DNA of 64,000 nucleotides from Thiopseudomonas sp. GTDB lineage: Bacteria; Pseudomonadota; Gammaproteobacteria; Pseudomonadales; Pseudomonadaceae. The notes beneath the pieces were generated by a model, which did not search any database, had not been told where the DNA came from, and saw only the letters and a list, made by a program, of their open reading frames with translations. This document shows, in pieces, positions 1-8,994 of the stretch (the first letter of the stretch is position 1; each line of letters starts with the position of its first letter). The translations under genes were made by a program, and so were the position numbers. The stretch lies in assembly GCA_023228985.1 (NCBI GenBank), contig JALOAC010000005.1, forward strand, positions 45,551 to 109,550, given 5' to 3'.

Positions 1-151
1 TGACGGTGTTTTTTAGCAAAATCACAAACTGATCAAAGGATTCAATCTGACCTTGCAGCTTAATGCCGTTCACCAAATAAATGGAAACTGGAACGTGCTC
101 CTTACGTAATAAGTTTAAGTAAGGGTCTTGTAATGTGTGCCCTTTTGACAT
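1..151 (-). CDS. hfq: RNA chaperone Hfq (3' end outside window)
   Basis: Only the first 50 codons are present; the gene runs off the left edge. The reverse strand reads MSKGHTLQDPYLNLLRKEHV and continues through VPVSIYLVNGIKLQGQIESF, the Sm1 motif region of Hfq, so identity is clear. Hfq is a hexameric Sm-like protein that binds U-rich and A-rich RNA and pairs small RNAs with mRNAs. The start at 151 is preceded by an AAGGAG ribosome site a few bases upstream. It lies downstream of miaA on the same strand, the normal miaA-hfq order of gammaproteobacteria, with a gap of about 65 bases. Confidence 0.95.
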   Translation of the reverse strand, partial: MSKGHTLQDPYLNLLRKEHVPVSIYLVNGIKLQGQIESFDQFVILLKNTV

Positions 152-216
152 GGCGCAATCTCCTTAAGAGGATAAATTTTAAAGCCAAGCATAAATCTGG
201 CTAATTGTTGTTTTAC

Positions 217-1179
217 TTACTGCAATATGGAGCTTTGTTTAAGGCTTTTCAAGGTCACGGCTAACTTATTGTCATCTAGGCTATCAAGCCAAGTTAACTC
301 CTGCCAGCTACGCAACCAAGTAAACTGTCGTTTGGCCAGCTGCCGAGTTGCTGCAATACCTTTGGCGAGCATTTCATCGTACTCATACTGGTCAAGTAAA
401 TAATCCCAGACTTGTCGATAGCCCACCGAACGCATGGATGGCAATTCTGCATGCAAATCACCGCGCTGCTGTAAAGCTCTGACCTCATCAATAAAGCCTT
501 GTTCCACCATCTGCTGAAAGCGCTGCTCAATACGTTGGTGCAATACTGAGCGTTGCTGAGGCGCAATGGCAAAAGCCGCTACATTGTAAGGCAACTGAGC
601 CTTGTGTAGTTGACTGTTTTTTTGCCGTAAACGATGTTCAGTCATGCTTATACCACTGACCAACCACACTTCTAAAGCACGCATTACGCGCTGGCTGTCA
701 TTAGGGTGGATACGTGCAGCCGATTCAGGATCTACTTGTTGCAATTGCTCATGCAACGCATCCAGCCCCTGCTCTACTGCCCGCACCTCCAGTGCAGCGC
801 GTACCTGCGCATCAGCTGGCGGCATGGTCGCTAAGCCCTCTAGCAAGGCTTTGTAATACAGCATGGTGCCGCCAACTAACACCGGCACTCGTCCTTTAGC
901 CGTGGCTTGCGCCATCAAAGCTAACGCATCTTGACGAAACTGTGCCGCAGAATAACTTTCAACCGGATCAATAATGTCGACCAGATGATGCGGATAAGCA
1001 GCTAACACCTCTGCGCTCGGCTTGGCAGTGCCTATATCCATACCGCGATAAATCAGTGCCGAATCGACACTGATTAACTCGCAAGGAAAACGCTGCGCCA
1101 GCTCAATAGCCAGATCTGTTTTACCAGAAGCGGTCGGCCCCATGATAAAAATAGCGCCGGGTAACTGCTGTGTATTCAT
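217..1179 (-). CDS. miaA: tRNA dimethylallyltransferase
   Basis: MiaA transfers a dimethylallyl group from DMAPP to N6 of adenosine-37 in tRNAs reading UNN codons; MiaB later adds the methylthio group. The 320-residue protein is of normal family length. It starts with the P-loop GPTASGKT (residues 14-21), followed by the ISVDSALIYRGMDIGTAKP segment that binds tRNA and DMAPP, and the GTMLYY motif near residue 104. The downstream neighbour is hfq. The upstream neighbour on the same strand, 8 bases away, is a YajG-like lipoprotein gene, not mutL, which sits before miaA in most pseudomonads. The start ATG at 1179 has a modest CAGG ribosome site. Confidence 0.97.
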   Translation of the reverse strand: MNTQQLPGAIFIMGPTASGKTDLAIELAQRFPCELISVDSALIYRGMDIGTAKPSAEVLAAYPHHLVDIIDPVESYSAAQFRQDALALMAQATAKGRVPVLVGGTMLYYKALLEGLATMPPADAQVRAALEVRAVEQGLDALHEQLQQVDPESAARIHPNDSQRVMRALEVWLVSGISMTEHRLRQKNSQLHKAQLPYNVAAFAIAPQQRSVLHQRIEQRFQQMVEQGFIDEVRALQQRGDLHAELPSMRSVGYRQVWDYLLDQYEYDEMLAKGIAATRQLAKRQFTWLRSWQELTWLDSLDDNKLAVTLKSLKQSSILQ

Positions 1180-1187
1180 AACCTGGC

Positions 1188-1778
1188 TTATTGGTTCGCC
1201 ATAAACTGCAGCAGCCCTTTATCCTTGAACACACGCTCCAAGGCATCACTCATCACCCAGCTAATTAAGCGGTTGTTGGCTGAGTCCGTTGGCGGCTTCA
1301 CAAAGCCTTTATCTAGATTGGCGGTATATCGACCACGATAAACCTGACCTTCTTTATGCACTTCTACCGCTAACACTGCCGTTAACTGCACCTTGCTCGC
1401 CACTGTACGATCTTCGACTACGCTGTATTTCAAATCAGCAATGCTCAGTCTAAGTTGGCTACCCGCTTGGCCTTGCGGCACGGGAATAAAGCCGCGCATC
1501 CGCAGTGCTGCCTCAGTTTCGGCTTGCAAGCGTGGAAAGGTGGTTCTGCCTTCAACGGTAAGCGTATTGGACTCGGCATATAAACCGCCTCGGTGACCTA
1601 TCACCGAAGTAGTACGCTGATCATCAACCGCCACTGATACCGTCTGCCCGTTGGCTACACGCTCTAATTGCCCGGTGATGCGTGGCTCGGGGTAAAGCTG
1701 CTGCGGACTTAAACCACAACCACTGAGTCCCAGCATAAACAGACCCACAACAGCTATAGGTACTAATAATTTCTTCAC
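1188..1778 (-). CDS. YajG-family lipoprotein
   Basis: This 196-residue protein has a lipoprotein signal peptide: two lysines, a hydrophobic stretch (residues 4-18), then the lipobox LSGC with the lipidated cysteine at about residue 21. The mature part, with a SVAVDDQR segment and a late TANLDKGFVKPP segment, resembles the YajG family of outer-membrane-anchored lipoproteins, whose biochemical role is poorly defined. No catalytic residues are recognisable. It lies 8 bases upstream of miaA and probably shares its transcript. The family call is by overall pattern and is less certain than the lipoprotein call. Confidence 0.75.
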   Translation of the reverse strand: MKKLLVPIAVVGLFMLGLSGCGLSPQQLYPEPRITGQLERVANGQTVSVAVDDQRTTSVIGHRGGLYAESNTLTVEGRTTFPRLQAETEAALRMRGFIPVPQGQAGSQLRLSIADLKYSVVEDRTVASKVQLTAVLAVEVHKEGQVYRGRYTANLDKGFVKPPTDSANNRLISWVMSDALERVFKDKGLLQFMANQ

Positions 1779-1888
1779 TTATTTAAGCTCCATTAAATTC
1801 CAGTAAAAACATGTCTAAATATGACATACAGCTGTTAAAAAGACTATGCACTACAGTCTTTTCAGCGGCTACGGTGCTAAAAATACTC

Positions 1889-2641
1889 TTACGTCAGAGT
1901 GTTGTTATCGGGCAAAGTTTCCCCCATCAACCGCTGCGCTTGCTGTTTAGATAGTGGCGTACGCGCCGCCAAGTAATGTCGATTAAAACGCACAAACCAC
2001 TCAGCCAAGGCTTCAGCAGCTTGCACCTCCTCAGCTAAGTGCAGGCAGAGAACCATCACCTCAGCAGTCGACAAGTGCTCCAAGTTAACGGAATGGCGCA
2101 AATGATAGCGCGAAACCTGTTCCGGTCTCAGGCTTAAAATAGGAAAATGGTGTAAATACTCTGATTTGCGAAACATTTTTCGTGCTTCGTGCCAAGTTCC
2201 ATCTAACACAATAAACAGGGGCCGTTTGGGTGCTGCATCTTGGCCGTGCGTCTGCATAGTGTCTTGCTGTAGCTCATGCACAACGTGCTGGTTAGGCTGT
2301 GCATATTCCTGCGGGAACACCACATAGGGCTGCCATTGCGGGTCAGCCAGTAAGTCGAGCAACGCTGGCTCAACCTCTGTACGCGCCCAACCAAACGCAA
2401 AGGTATCCGCCACCACATCCGCGATAAGCCAGCCGGTATTACTGGGTTTGAGCGGCTCGGCATCATACATCAGCAAACACACCGCACTGCGCGCAGCAAC
2501 CTGAGGCTGCCAAGCACAAATACAATACTCCTGCGCCACACGGCAGCGTGGGCAACGCACCAACAATGCGCCGCGCGCCTGAAAAGGCTTTTTACTGATA
2601 GCTAATCGCTTGGCTCGCAAGCGTGCTACGGCATGGGGCAT
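1889..2641 (-). CDS. tapT: tRNA-uridine aminocarboxypropyltransferase, DTW domain
   Basis: The DTW family (YfiP/TapT) makes acp3U in tRNA, at position 47 in E. coli, from S-adenosylmethionine. The naming motif is visible as VLDGTWHEARKMFRKS, and an N-terminal zinc-ribbon-like cysteine set is present: CPRCRVAQEYCIC. An in-frame ATG exists 60 bases further upstream (2701), but the start at 2641 (MPHAVARLR) has an AAGGA site seven bases before it and matches the usual N-terminus of pseudomonad homologues, giving 250 residues. It is divergent from the MBL-fold gene to its right. Confidence 0.88.
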   Translation of the reverse strand: MPHAVARLRAKRLAISKKPFQARGALLVRCPRCRVAQEYCICAWQPQVAARSAVCLLMYDAEPLKPSNTGWLIADVVADTFAFGWARTEVEPALLDLLADPQWQPYVVFPQEYAQPNQHVVHELQQDTMQTHGQDAAPKRPLFIVLDGTWHEARKMFRKSEYLHHFPILSLRPEQVSRYHLRHSVNLEHLSTAEVMVLCLHLAEEVQAAEALAEWFVRFNRHYLAARTPLSKQQAQRLMGETLPDNNTLT

Positions 2642-2834
2642 ATATGCGTCCTTAGGCAAATTAAGCGGACAGTATCTTAAACTTCTATTTGCTGCAGGCA
2701 AGACAAATCTTTTAGTGAAGAAGTTTAGTCCTGTGACCTGCGCAAACTATTGCAAAAACTATTATTGATACAAGTCACGCCCAGCTTACCCATTGATGGC
2801 ATATTGTCCCGTCATTCAAGTTAGCGAGGTAAAT

Positions 2835-3620
2835 ATGCGCCGCGACCCTATAGTCCTGTTTGATGATGGAGTTCATCAATGCCTATTATTCGATGACCTA
2901 GTCACGGGTGAAGGCATACAGTCTAATCAATTTATGCTCACCAACAGCGGTCAGTCATTATTGTTAGATCCAGGTGGAGACTTGACCTATACCCCGCTAT
3001 CTGTAGAGGTATCCCGCAGAATAACGCTGAGCGAACTAACCTATATTTTCGCCTCACACCAAGACCCAGATATTATCGCCGCTTTAGATAAGTGGTTGCT
3101 GCACACCAAAGCGCAGGTTATCACCTCGCAGCTGTGGGCACGTTTTTTACCGCACTTAACGGCCAGCTATTTAACTACCGCGCACGGCATCAGCACCACT
3201 GAGCGTGTGATTGCTTTACCTGACTCGGGTAGTGTTTTCACTTTGGGTACTGCCAAGCTGAAAGCAATTCCTGCCCATTTTTTACACTCAGTAGGTAATT
3301 TTCAGCTGTACGACCCAACCAGTAAGATTCTGTTTTCCGGTGATATGGGCGCATCGCTGGTGGATGATGCACAGCCCGTCATCGATTTTGCCGAGCATAT
3401 TGAACACATGGACGACTTCCACCGCCGCTATATGGTGAGCAATAAGGTTATTAAGCTGTGGGTCAACATGGTGCGCACGCTGGACTTAGAGATGATTGTT
3501 CCCCAGCATGGTCGCACCTTTAAAGGAAAAACTATGATTGATGCTTTCCTTAACTGGATTGAAAACCTAGAGTGCGGTATCGACTTGATTAGCCAGGATG
3601 ATTATTGCGAGCCGAAATAG
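2835..3620 (+). CDS. MBL-fold protein of the oxygen-binding di-iron (ODP/FprA-like) type
   Basis: This 261-residue protein has a metallo-beta-lactamase fold with the diiron-type motif HQDPD (residues 75-79) in place of the hydrolase motif HxHxDH. Later metal-ligand segments include AHFLHSVGN, FSGDMGAS and PQHGRTFKG. Such domains in FprA/ROO flavodiiron proteins reduce oxygen or nitric oxide, but no flavodoxin domain follows here, so the partner is unknown; stand-alone versions are thought to sense or bind oxygen. I chose the ATG at 2835 over one at 2793 because a GAGGT site sits directly before it. It is convergent with the cytochrome b gene, with a MITE-like repeat between. Confidence 0.78.
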   Translation: MRRDPIVLFDDGVHQCLLFDDLVTGEGIQSNQFMLTNSGQSLLLDPGGDLTYTPLSVEVSRRITLSELTYIFASHQDPDIIAALDKWLLHTKAQVITSQLWARFLPHLTASYLTTAHGISTTERVIALPDSGSVFTLGTAKLKAIPAHFLHSVGNFQLYDPTSKILFSGDMGASLVDDAQPVIDFAEHIEHMDDFHRRYMVSNKVIKLWVNMVRTLDLEMIVPQHGRTFKGKTMIDAFLNWIENLECGIDLISQDDYCEPK

Positions 3621-3678
3621 CACTGGCTTCAACACAATGCGGGCAACTCGCCCGCCTGTGTATTCAAACACCTAAGAA

Positions 3679-3811
3679 GCCTCTGAATAACTACCTGCGT
3701 AGCTACCACTGCGTTAAAAACGTACTCAAAATGCTCATTTACACATGTAAACTGCGCTTTTTCGTACGTTTTTGCCTTGTGTTAGCGTCCTCGGTAACGT
3801 TATTCAGAGGC
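3679..3811. repeat. 133-bp MITE-like palindromic element, copy 1
   Basis: The element is bounded by a perfect 13-bp inverted repeat, GCCTCTGAATAAC at 3679-3691 and its complement at 3799-3811. The interior carries CTCAAAATGCTCATTTACAC and TGTAAACTGCGCTTTTTCG. The reverse complement of the element at 38182-38316 carries nearly the same interior and has related ends, so this is a dispersed family. It sits between two convergent genes, where it could also act as a transcription terminator. It has no coding capacity; a short frame across it is an accident. Confidence 0.8.
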
Positions 3812-3814
3812 TCC

Positions 3815-4426
3815 CTAATGCGTTTCTTTAGCTTCGTCTTCCAGCTCTTCATATCCGGTAATCATCGCCTTCACGTACTCATAAAAAGGCTTACCCGTCA
3901 GCGCCAAATAGACGTGTGCAATAAAAAACACCAGCATGGCAAAGGCTGCAGCAGTATGTAGCAACGCAATAGGCTGCAACTGCAAAAAACCTAAGCCAAG
4001 CTTCGGCCAATAGGGATAGAGCAAGTACAGCACACCTGAGAGCCATATCACGGGCGAGATCAACAATTTAAACCCCAGATAAGCCAGCCGCTGCAATGGA
4101 TTATGCTTGGCGCTCAATGATTTTTTATAGGGCTTTTCTTCATTTTTAAATATGCCAAAAGCATAGTAACGCGCCATCGCTACCAACTTCTCGGTAGTGG
4201 GAATGTATTGACGCCACTCGCCCGTGGTAAAGTGCCAAAAAATAGCAAACAACCACAGCACAATTAGCGCAAGCGCCATAACAATATGCAGGTTGACCGC
4301 CTTTTCAAAGCCCAACAAATAATAGCTAGAATGAATCTCAAAGCCGGTCACCATTAAGCCAATAATCAACAGGGCTTGTGACCAGTGCCAGAAACGTTCA
4401 AAGCGCTTATATATCAATACTTTCAT
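3815..4426 (-). CDS. Membrane cytochrome b (b561/thiosulfate-reductase type)
   Basis: This 203-residue integral membrane protein has about four hydrophobic segments with conserved histidines (RFWHWSQ near residue 12, NLHIVMAL near 46, FWHFTTG near 65, LLHTAAAF and IAHVYLAL near 155-170), fitting bis-histidine ligation of haem b. Such subunits carry electrons between the quinone pool and a periplasmic cytochrome c or molybdoenzyme. Start 4426 has a GGGAG ribosome site and overlaps the stop of the octaheme cytochrome gene by four bases (ATGA), so the two are translationally coupled. The likely complex is a membrane quinone-linked octaheme oxidoreductase. Confidence 0.88.
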   Translation of the reverse strand: MKVLIYKRFERFWHWSQALLIIGLMVTGFEIHSSYYLLGFEKAVNLHIVMALALIVLWLFAIFWHFTTGEWRQYIPTTEKLVAMARYYAFGIFKNEEKPYKKSLSAKHNPLQRLAYLGFKLLISPVIWLSGVLYLLYPYWPKLGLGFLQLQPIALLHTAAAFAMLVFFIAHVYLALTGKPFYEYVKAMITGYEELEDEAKETH

Positions 4427-6072
4427 GTGCGCTTTCTCCCTAAAAACAGACGGACAAATAAGTGCAGCAATACGCCAGCCAGTGTTGCCCACACGGCAAA
4501 GCTGCCGATGCGATCCAGCCAAGGTGAAAAATCACGCCCCGGCATATAAAAACCTGTTAGCCCTTCCAAACGACCCTCTCTTGCGTGACAAGCAGCGCAA
4601 TCCAGTGCCTGCTCCTTTGGCGCAACCATATGCGCGATAGGCCAGAACATCTCGTTTTTAACAAAACCGTACTCACCACTAAAGGGATAGCTTGCATCAC
4701 CGGTAGCCACGGCATCAGCCTGCCCCACTTCCAGCGCTTTAGGCCAATTGAAGTTAGTCCAGAGTGCATCATCACCATCAGGGCCGTACACGTTAGTGGC
4801 TAATAAACGATTGGTTTTTTTATCGTAGGGCTGCGTACCAGTCATGCGCTTAAACGGCCAAATACGCGAATCCGGATCAGCATAACTGCCATGTACCTTG
4901 TTTACCGATACACGTTGGCTGGGATCAATTTCATCATCGAGCAAGGTGTACTCAATCTGGCCATTAAACCAGCGGTAATCGGGCACCACATTGGTACCGT
5001 GCTCAAAAACACCCTTATGGCTGGCATAGGTCATCAAACCATTGTCGTCGTATTCAAACAGGATACTGTGCTTACCATTATCTAGCTCAGGCCCTAGTTT
5101 TAGACCTGCCTGTGACCAATCCCAAAAGGTTTTCGTTGCTACACCACCGCGGGCAAACTCTGGAATATGACAGGTCTGGCAGGCGACCTTATCCACGTGG
5201 TCATTCAGTTTATTATTCACGCCAAAAGAGTGTGGCTCAGAACCATGGCAGGACTCGCAGCTTGAGCGACCACCATGGCTACTGCCCGGAATATCAATGC
5301 CGTGCTGATCATAGGCCTCTACTGCATAACGACTGCCTGAAACACTGTGTTCATCTGCGGTATGACAGGTTGAGCAACTAAAGTTGAGTCCTTGCGCATC
5401 CATGTGCACATCCAGTTCGCGATCAGGGTTAACTAAAGAGCTGTCCAAATCTCCGTGTTTAACTCCATCGCCACCACCGCCGTAGAAGTGGCAATTACCG
5501 CAGGTAGCACGGCTGGTACTGCCGACATTTTGCGCCACCAAACTGAGATCAACTTTTTTAACTGGTCGGCCATTTTCTACTTTTAACTTACCCTTGGAAA
5601 AAGCATCTGCGTATGCTGGATGCCCAGCACCTGCTTCTGTTTTCAGATAGGTTGTAGTGGTGTCATGGCAGGCGAGACAGTCAACATTTTGCTCTACACT
5701 AAAGTCAAAATCCTTGTCCTCCCAACCATAACCAATATGGCATGACGTACAACGCTCATAGTTGGACTTCAAGCTGCCGCAAAATACGTTAGGTACATGC
5801 TTTTTACCGAGTTTCTGTCCAGTAGTTTGCTGCTCAAACTCCCACGTCCAGTGAGTGGTTTGCTGCACCTGCTTAGCTGCTTCGGTATGGCATTCTAAAC
5901 AGGCTTTAGTAACCTCAGGCCCACTACTAAAGGGCTTTTGCAGGGCTGCAAATTTTGTATGATCCGCTGTTGATGAACTGACCTGTAACTGTTCTACTGC
6001 TTTCGCCCAAGCTGTTCCCGAGATTGCCAGCATCAGCATGACTAACAAATGCACACCAAAATTACTACGCAT
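4423..6072 (-). CDS. Octaheme c-type cytochrome, tetrathionate reductase (OTR) family
   Basis: The 549-residue protein starts with a Sec signal peptide ending near AWA (residue 23). It carries eight CxxCH haem motifs: CLECH 58-62, CTSCH 108-112, CLACH 132-136, CGNCH 191-195, CSTCH 233-237, CESCH 272-276, CQTCH 298-302 and CAACH 492-496. A membrane anchor follows at about 522-543 with a basic tail. The motif spacing and the segment CTSCHIGYGWED fit the octaheme tetrathionate reductase family, whose Shewanella member reduces tetrathionate, nitrite and hydroxylamine in vitro; the physiological substrate is unsettled. The C-terminal anchor and coupled cytochrome b gene suggest electron exchange with quinol. 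The direction of flow cannot be told from sequence. Confidence 0.88.
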   Translation of the reverse strand: MRSNFGVHLLVMLMLAISGTAWAKAVEQLQVSSSTADHTKFAALQKPFSSGPEVTKACLECHTEAAKQVQQTTHWTWEFEQQTTGQKLGKKHVPNVFCGSLKSNYERCTSCHIGYGWEDKDFDFSVEQNVDCLACHDTTTTYLKTEAGAGHPAYADAFSKGKLKVENGRPVKKVDLSLVAQNVGSTSRATCGNCHFYGGGGDGVKHGDLDSSLVNPDRELDVHMDAQGLNFSCSTCHTADEHSVSGSRYAVEAYDQHGIDIPGSSHGGRSSCESCHGSEPHSFGVNNKLNDHVDKVACQTCHIPEFARGGVATKTFWDWSQAGLKLGPELDNGKHSILFEYDDNGLMTYASHKGVFEHGTNVVPDYRWFNGQIEYTLLDDEIDPSQRVSVNKVHGSYADPDSRIWPFKRMTGTQPYDKKTNRLLATNVYGPDGDDALWTNFNWPKALEVGQADAVATGDASYPFSGEYGFVKNEMFWPIAHMVAPKEQALDCAACHAREGRLEGLTGFYMPGRDFSPWLDRIGSFAVWATLAGVLLHLFVRLFLGRKRT

Positions 6073-6228
6073 GGGTGTTGCCTACTCTTCTGTTTAATTT
6101 AATTAAGAGAGACGTATAGTGTCTGCAGCGCACATAAGTCGCAACCTAGTGTGGCGCTATGCCACATACGACACTTCGCCCTATACAACCATTAAGAAAG
6201 TCAGCTCAAGTGTTGCCGGATAATACCA

Positions 6229-6254
6229 ATCGCGCAAAAGTTGCGCTCCAACAG
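6229..6254 (-). repeat. REP palindrome, class A
   Basis: TCGCGCAAAAGTTGCGCTCC followed by AACAG is one copy of the class A REP found repeatedly in this window (reverse-strand head GTTGGAGC, hairpin GCAACTTTTGC). It lies in the 302-base gap between the octaheme cytochrome gene and clpB, just before the clpB promoter. The rest of that gap holds a 6-bp inverted repeat at 6150-6166 and the sigma-32 promoter. Confidence 0.8.
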
Positions 6255-6263
6255 AGTATCTAA

Positions 6264-6291
6264 CTTGAAATAAATAAATAAAACCTCATCT
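6264..6291 (+). promoter_or_regulatory. Sigma-32 heat-shock promoter of clpB
   Basis: CTTGAAA (6264-6270), 13 bases, then CCTCATCT (6284-6291) matches the RpoH consensus CTTGAAA-N11-16-CCCCATNT at all but one of the specified positions. It lies about 85 bases upstream of the clpB start codon, as expected for a heat-shock chaperone. Confidence 0.85.
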
Positions 6292-6374
6292 TCATGGCAT
6301 TAGTATTTAGACGAGCATTGGTTAAATTTTAATCGACCCAGCTCGTCATAACAGTTCAAAGAGGACCTACACCC

Positions 6375-8939
6375 ATGCGAGTCGATCGTTTAACCAGCCA
6401 ATTACAAGTTGCTTTATCCGACGCCCAATCCATAGCGCTGGGCCGTGACCACACTGCCATTGAGCCCTTACACCTGATACTGGCTTTGCTCGATCAGCAA
6501 GGCGGTGCCATTCGGCCATTGCTAATGCAAGTTGGCTTTGATGTCACTGCGCTACGTGCGGCGCTGGATAAAGAAATCAACCAGCTACCCATTATCCAAC
6601 AACCCACTGGTGATATGAGCCTGTCGCAAGACCTGGCGCGCCTGCTGAACCAAGCAGACCGCTTATCACAGCAGAAAAAAGACCAGTACATTTCTAGCGA
6701 ATTAGTGCTGCTCGCGGCAATGGATGACAGCACCAAGCTGGGCAAGATTCTGCTCGGTCAAGGCGTCAGTCGCCAAGCACTAGAGAACGCCATTACCAAC
6801 CTACGCGGCGGTGCTAGCGTTGACGACCCCAACGCTGAGCAATCACGCCAAGCGTTGGACAAATACACCATTGACCTAACCGAGCGTGCCGAGCAAGGCA
6901 AGCTGGATCCGGTGATTGGCCGTGATGATGAAATTCGCCGCACCGTGCAAGTGCTGCAGCGCCGCACCAAAAACAACCCAGTGTTAATTGGTGAGCCGGG
7001 CGTGGGTAAAACCGCGATTGCCGAAGGCTTGGCCCAGCGTATTATTAACGGTGAAGTACCGGACAACCTTAAGGGTAAGCGTTTGTTATCCCTAGATATG
7101 GGCGCGTTGATTGCCGGAGCCAAATACCGTGGCGAATTTGAAGAGCGCTTAAAATCCCTGCTCAATGAGCTGGCTAAGCAAGAAGGCCAAGTGATTCTAT
7201 TTATTGATGAACTGCACACCATGGTCGGCGCGGGTAAAGGCGAAGGCGCGATGGATGCCGGTAATATGCTCAAACCCGCCCTAGCCCGCGGTGAGCTGCA
7301 CTGCGTGGGTGCGACCACATTGGATGAGTACCGCCAGTACATTGAAAAAGACGCTGCGCTAGAGCGCCGTTTCCAGAAAGTGCAGGTGGATGAGCCCAAC
7401 GAAGAAGACACCATTGCCATTTTGCGCGGCCTGAAAGAGCGTTACGAAGTGCATCACGGGGTCAGCATTACCGACGGCGCGATCATTGCCGCGGCCAAGC
7501 TGTCGCACCGCTACATCACCGACCGCCAGCTGCCAGATAAAGCCATCGATCTCATTGATGAAGCGGCCAGTATGATTCGCATGGAAATTGACTCCAAGCC
7601 TGAAGCACTGGATCGTTTGGATCGTCGTTTGATTCAACTAAAAATCGAACGTGAAGCGTTGAAAAAAGAAGACGACGAAGCCACCAAAAAACGCCTAGCC
7701 AAGCTGGAAGATGACATTACCGAGTTTGAGCGTGAATACGCTGATTTAGAAGAAATTTGGAAATCTGAAAAAGCCGAAGTGCAGGGCTCGGCTCAGCTAC
7801 AGCAGCAAATCGAGCAATCGCGCCAAGAAATGGAGCTGGCACGCCGTAAAGGCGATTTAAACCGCATGGCTGAACTGCAGTACGGCATTATTCCCGACTT
7901 AGAGCGCAGCCTGCAAATGGTCGACCAACACAGTAAGACTGAAAACGTCCTGCTGCGTAACAAAGTTACCGAAGAAGAAGTCGCAGATGTGGTTTCCAAG
8001 TGGACCGGTATTCCTGTGTCGAAGATGCTTGAAGGCGAGCGCGACAAACTACTGAAGATGGAAGATTTACTGCACACCCGCGTGATTGGCCAGAACGAAG
8101 CCGTTACTGCAGTTGCCAATGCGGTACGCCGTTCACGTGCAGGGCTGGCTGATCCGAACCGCCCCAGTGGCTCATTTTTATTCTTGGGTCCTACGGGCGT
8201 GGGCAAAACCGAGCTATGTAAGGCACTGGCTGAGTTTTTATTCGACACCGAAGACGCCATGGTGCGTATTGATATGTCTGAATTTATGGAGAAACACTCG
8301 GTCGCCCGTTTAATTGGTGCGCCTCCGGGTTATGTCGGTTATGAAGAAGGCGGTTATCTAACCGAAGCCGTGCGTCGCAAACCCTATTCTGTGATTCTGC
8401 TGGATGAGGTGGAAAAAGCCCACCCGGATGTGTTTAACGTCTTGCTACAAGTGCTGGAAGACGGTCGTTTAACTGACAGCCATGGCCGTACGGTCGATTT
8501 TCGCAACACTGTAGTGGTGATGACGTCCAACCTTGGCTCGATGCAAATTCAAGAGCTGGTCGGCGACCGTGATGCACAACGCGCCGCAGTAATGGATGCG
8601 GTGGGCGCACATTTCCGTCCTGAATTTATCAACCGTATTGATGAGCTGGTAATTTTCGAGCCGCTGGCCAAAGAACAGATTGCTGGCATCGCGCAGATTC
8701 AGCTGGGTCATTTACGCGCACGTATAGCGGAGCGTGATCTGACACTAGAACTCACTGATGAAGCACTGGAGAAGCTGATTGCTGTAGGTTATGACCCGCT
8801 GTATGGCGCACGTCCATTGAAGCGTGCGATTCAGCGCTGGATTGAAAACCCACTGGCGCAGCAAATACTGTCCGGGCAATTCAGCGAAGGCAGTCACATC
8901 AAAGCTAGAGTCGAGGGCGAGACTATCGTTTTCGAATAA
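6375..8939 (+). CDS. clpB: Disaggregase chaperone ClpB
   Basis: ClpB is a hexameric AAA+ disaggregase that threads aggregated proteins through its pore with DnaK/DnaJ/GrpE. The 854-residue protein has an N-terminal Clp repeat domain (1-145), a first AAA+ domain with Walker A GEPGVGKT (206-213) and Walker B LFIDELHT, a long coiled-coil M domain (about 400-520) that separates ClpB from ClpA/ClpC, and a second AAA+ domain with GPTGVGKT (605-612) and VILLDEVEKAHPDV. The IGF loop needed for ClpP docking is not apparent. An AGAGGA site precedes the ATG. A sigma-32 promoter lies upstream and a strong hairpin terminator downstream. Confidence 0.98.
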   Translation: MRVDRLTSQLQVALSDAQSIALGRDHTAIEPLHLILALLDQQGGAIRPLLMQVGFDVTALRAALDKEINQLPIIQQPTGDMSLSQDLARLLNQADRLSQQKKDQYISSELVLLAAMDDSTKLGKILLGQGVSRQALENAITNLRGGASVDDPNAEQSRQALDKYTIDLTERAEQGKLDPVIGRDDEIRRTVQVLQRRTKNNPVLIGEPGVGKTAIAEGLAQRIINGEVPDNLKGKRLLSLDMGALIAGAKYRGEFEERLKSLLNELAKQEGQVILFIDELHTMVGAGKGEGAMDAGNMLKPALARGELHCVGATTLDEYRQYIEKDAALERRFQKVQVDEPNEEDTIAILRGLKERYEVHHGVSITDGAIIAAAKLSHRYITDRQLPDKAIDLIDEAASMIRMEIDSKPEALDRLDRRLIQLKIEREALKKEDDEATKKRLAKLEDDITEFEREYADLEEIWKSEKAEVQGSAQLQQQIEQSRQEMELARRKGDLNRMAELQYGIIPDLERSLQMVDQHSKTENVLLRNKVTEEEVADVVSKWTGIPVSKMLEGERDKLLKMEDLLHTRVIGQNEAVTAVANAVRRSRAGLADPNRPSGSFLFLGPTGVGKTELCKALAEFLFDTEDAMVRIDMSEFMEKHSVARLIGAPPGYVGYEEGGYLTEAVRRKPYSVILLDEVEKAHPDVFNVLLQVLEDGRLTDSHGRTVDFRNTVVVMTSNLGSMQIQELVGDRDAQRAAVMDAVGAHFRPEFINRIDELVIFEPLAKEQIAGIAQIQLGHLRARIAERDLTLELTDEALEKLIAVGYDPLYGARPLKRAIQRWIENPLAQQILSGQFSEGSHIKARVEGETIVFE

Positions 8940-8958
8940 TTTCTATAACCCAGCCAAC

Positions 8959-8990
8959 AAAAAGTGCAGGCTAATCACCTGCACTTTTTT
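8959..8990. terminator. Bidirectional intrinsic terminator between clpB and yhhQ
   Basis: AAAAAGTGCAGG (8959-8970), a 7-base loop, then CCTGCACTTTTTT (8978-8990) form a 12-bp stem flanked by A and T runs. It can stop both clpB from the left and the convergent yhhQ gene from the right. Confidence 0.92.
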
Positions 8991-8994
8991 GCTT

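Noticed and set aside
2642..2701. N-terminal extension of TapT from ATG 2701
   Set aside because: The internal start at 2641 has a good ribosome site and fits the family N-terminus; the extension does not.
3605..3961. 118-codon frame after the MBL gene
   Set aside because: It runs across the MITE-like element and the antisense of the cytochrome b gene; no protein-like features.
6494..8711. Long open frames on the minus strand of clpB (up to 220 codons)
   Set aside because: They are shadows of the strongly biased clpB coding sequence: no ribosome sites, low-complexity serine/arginine-rich translations and no recognisable domain.
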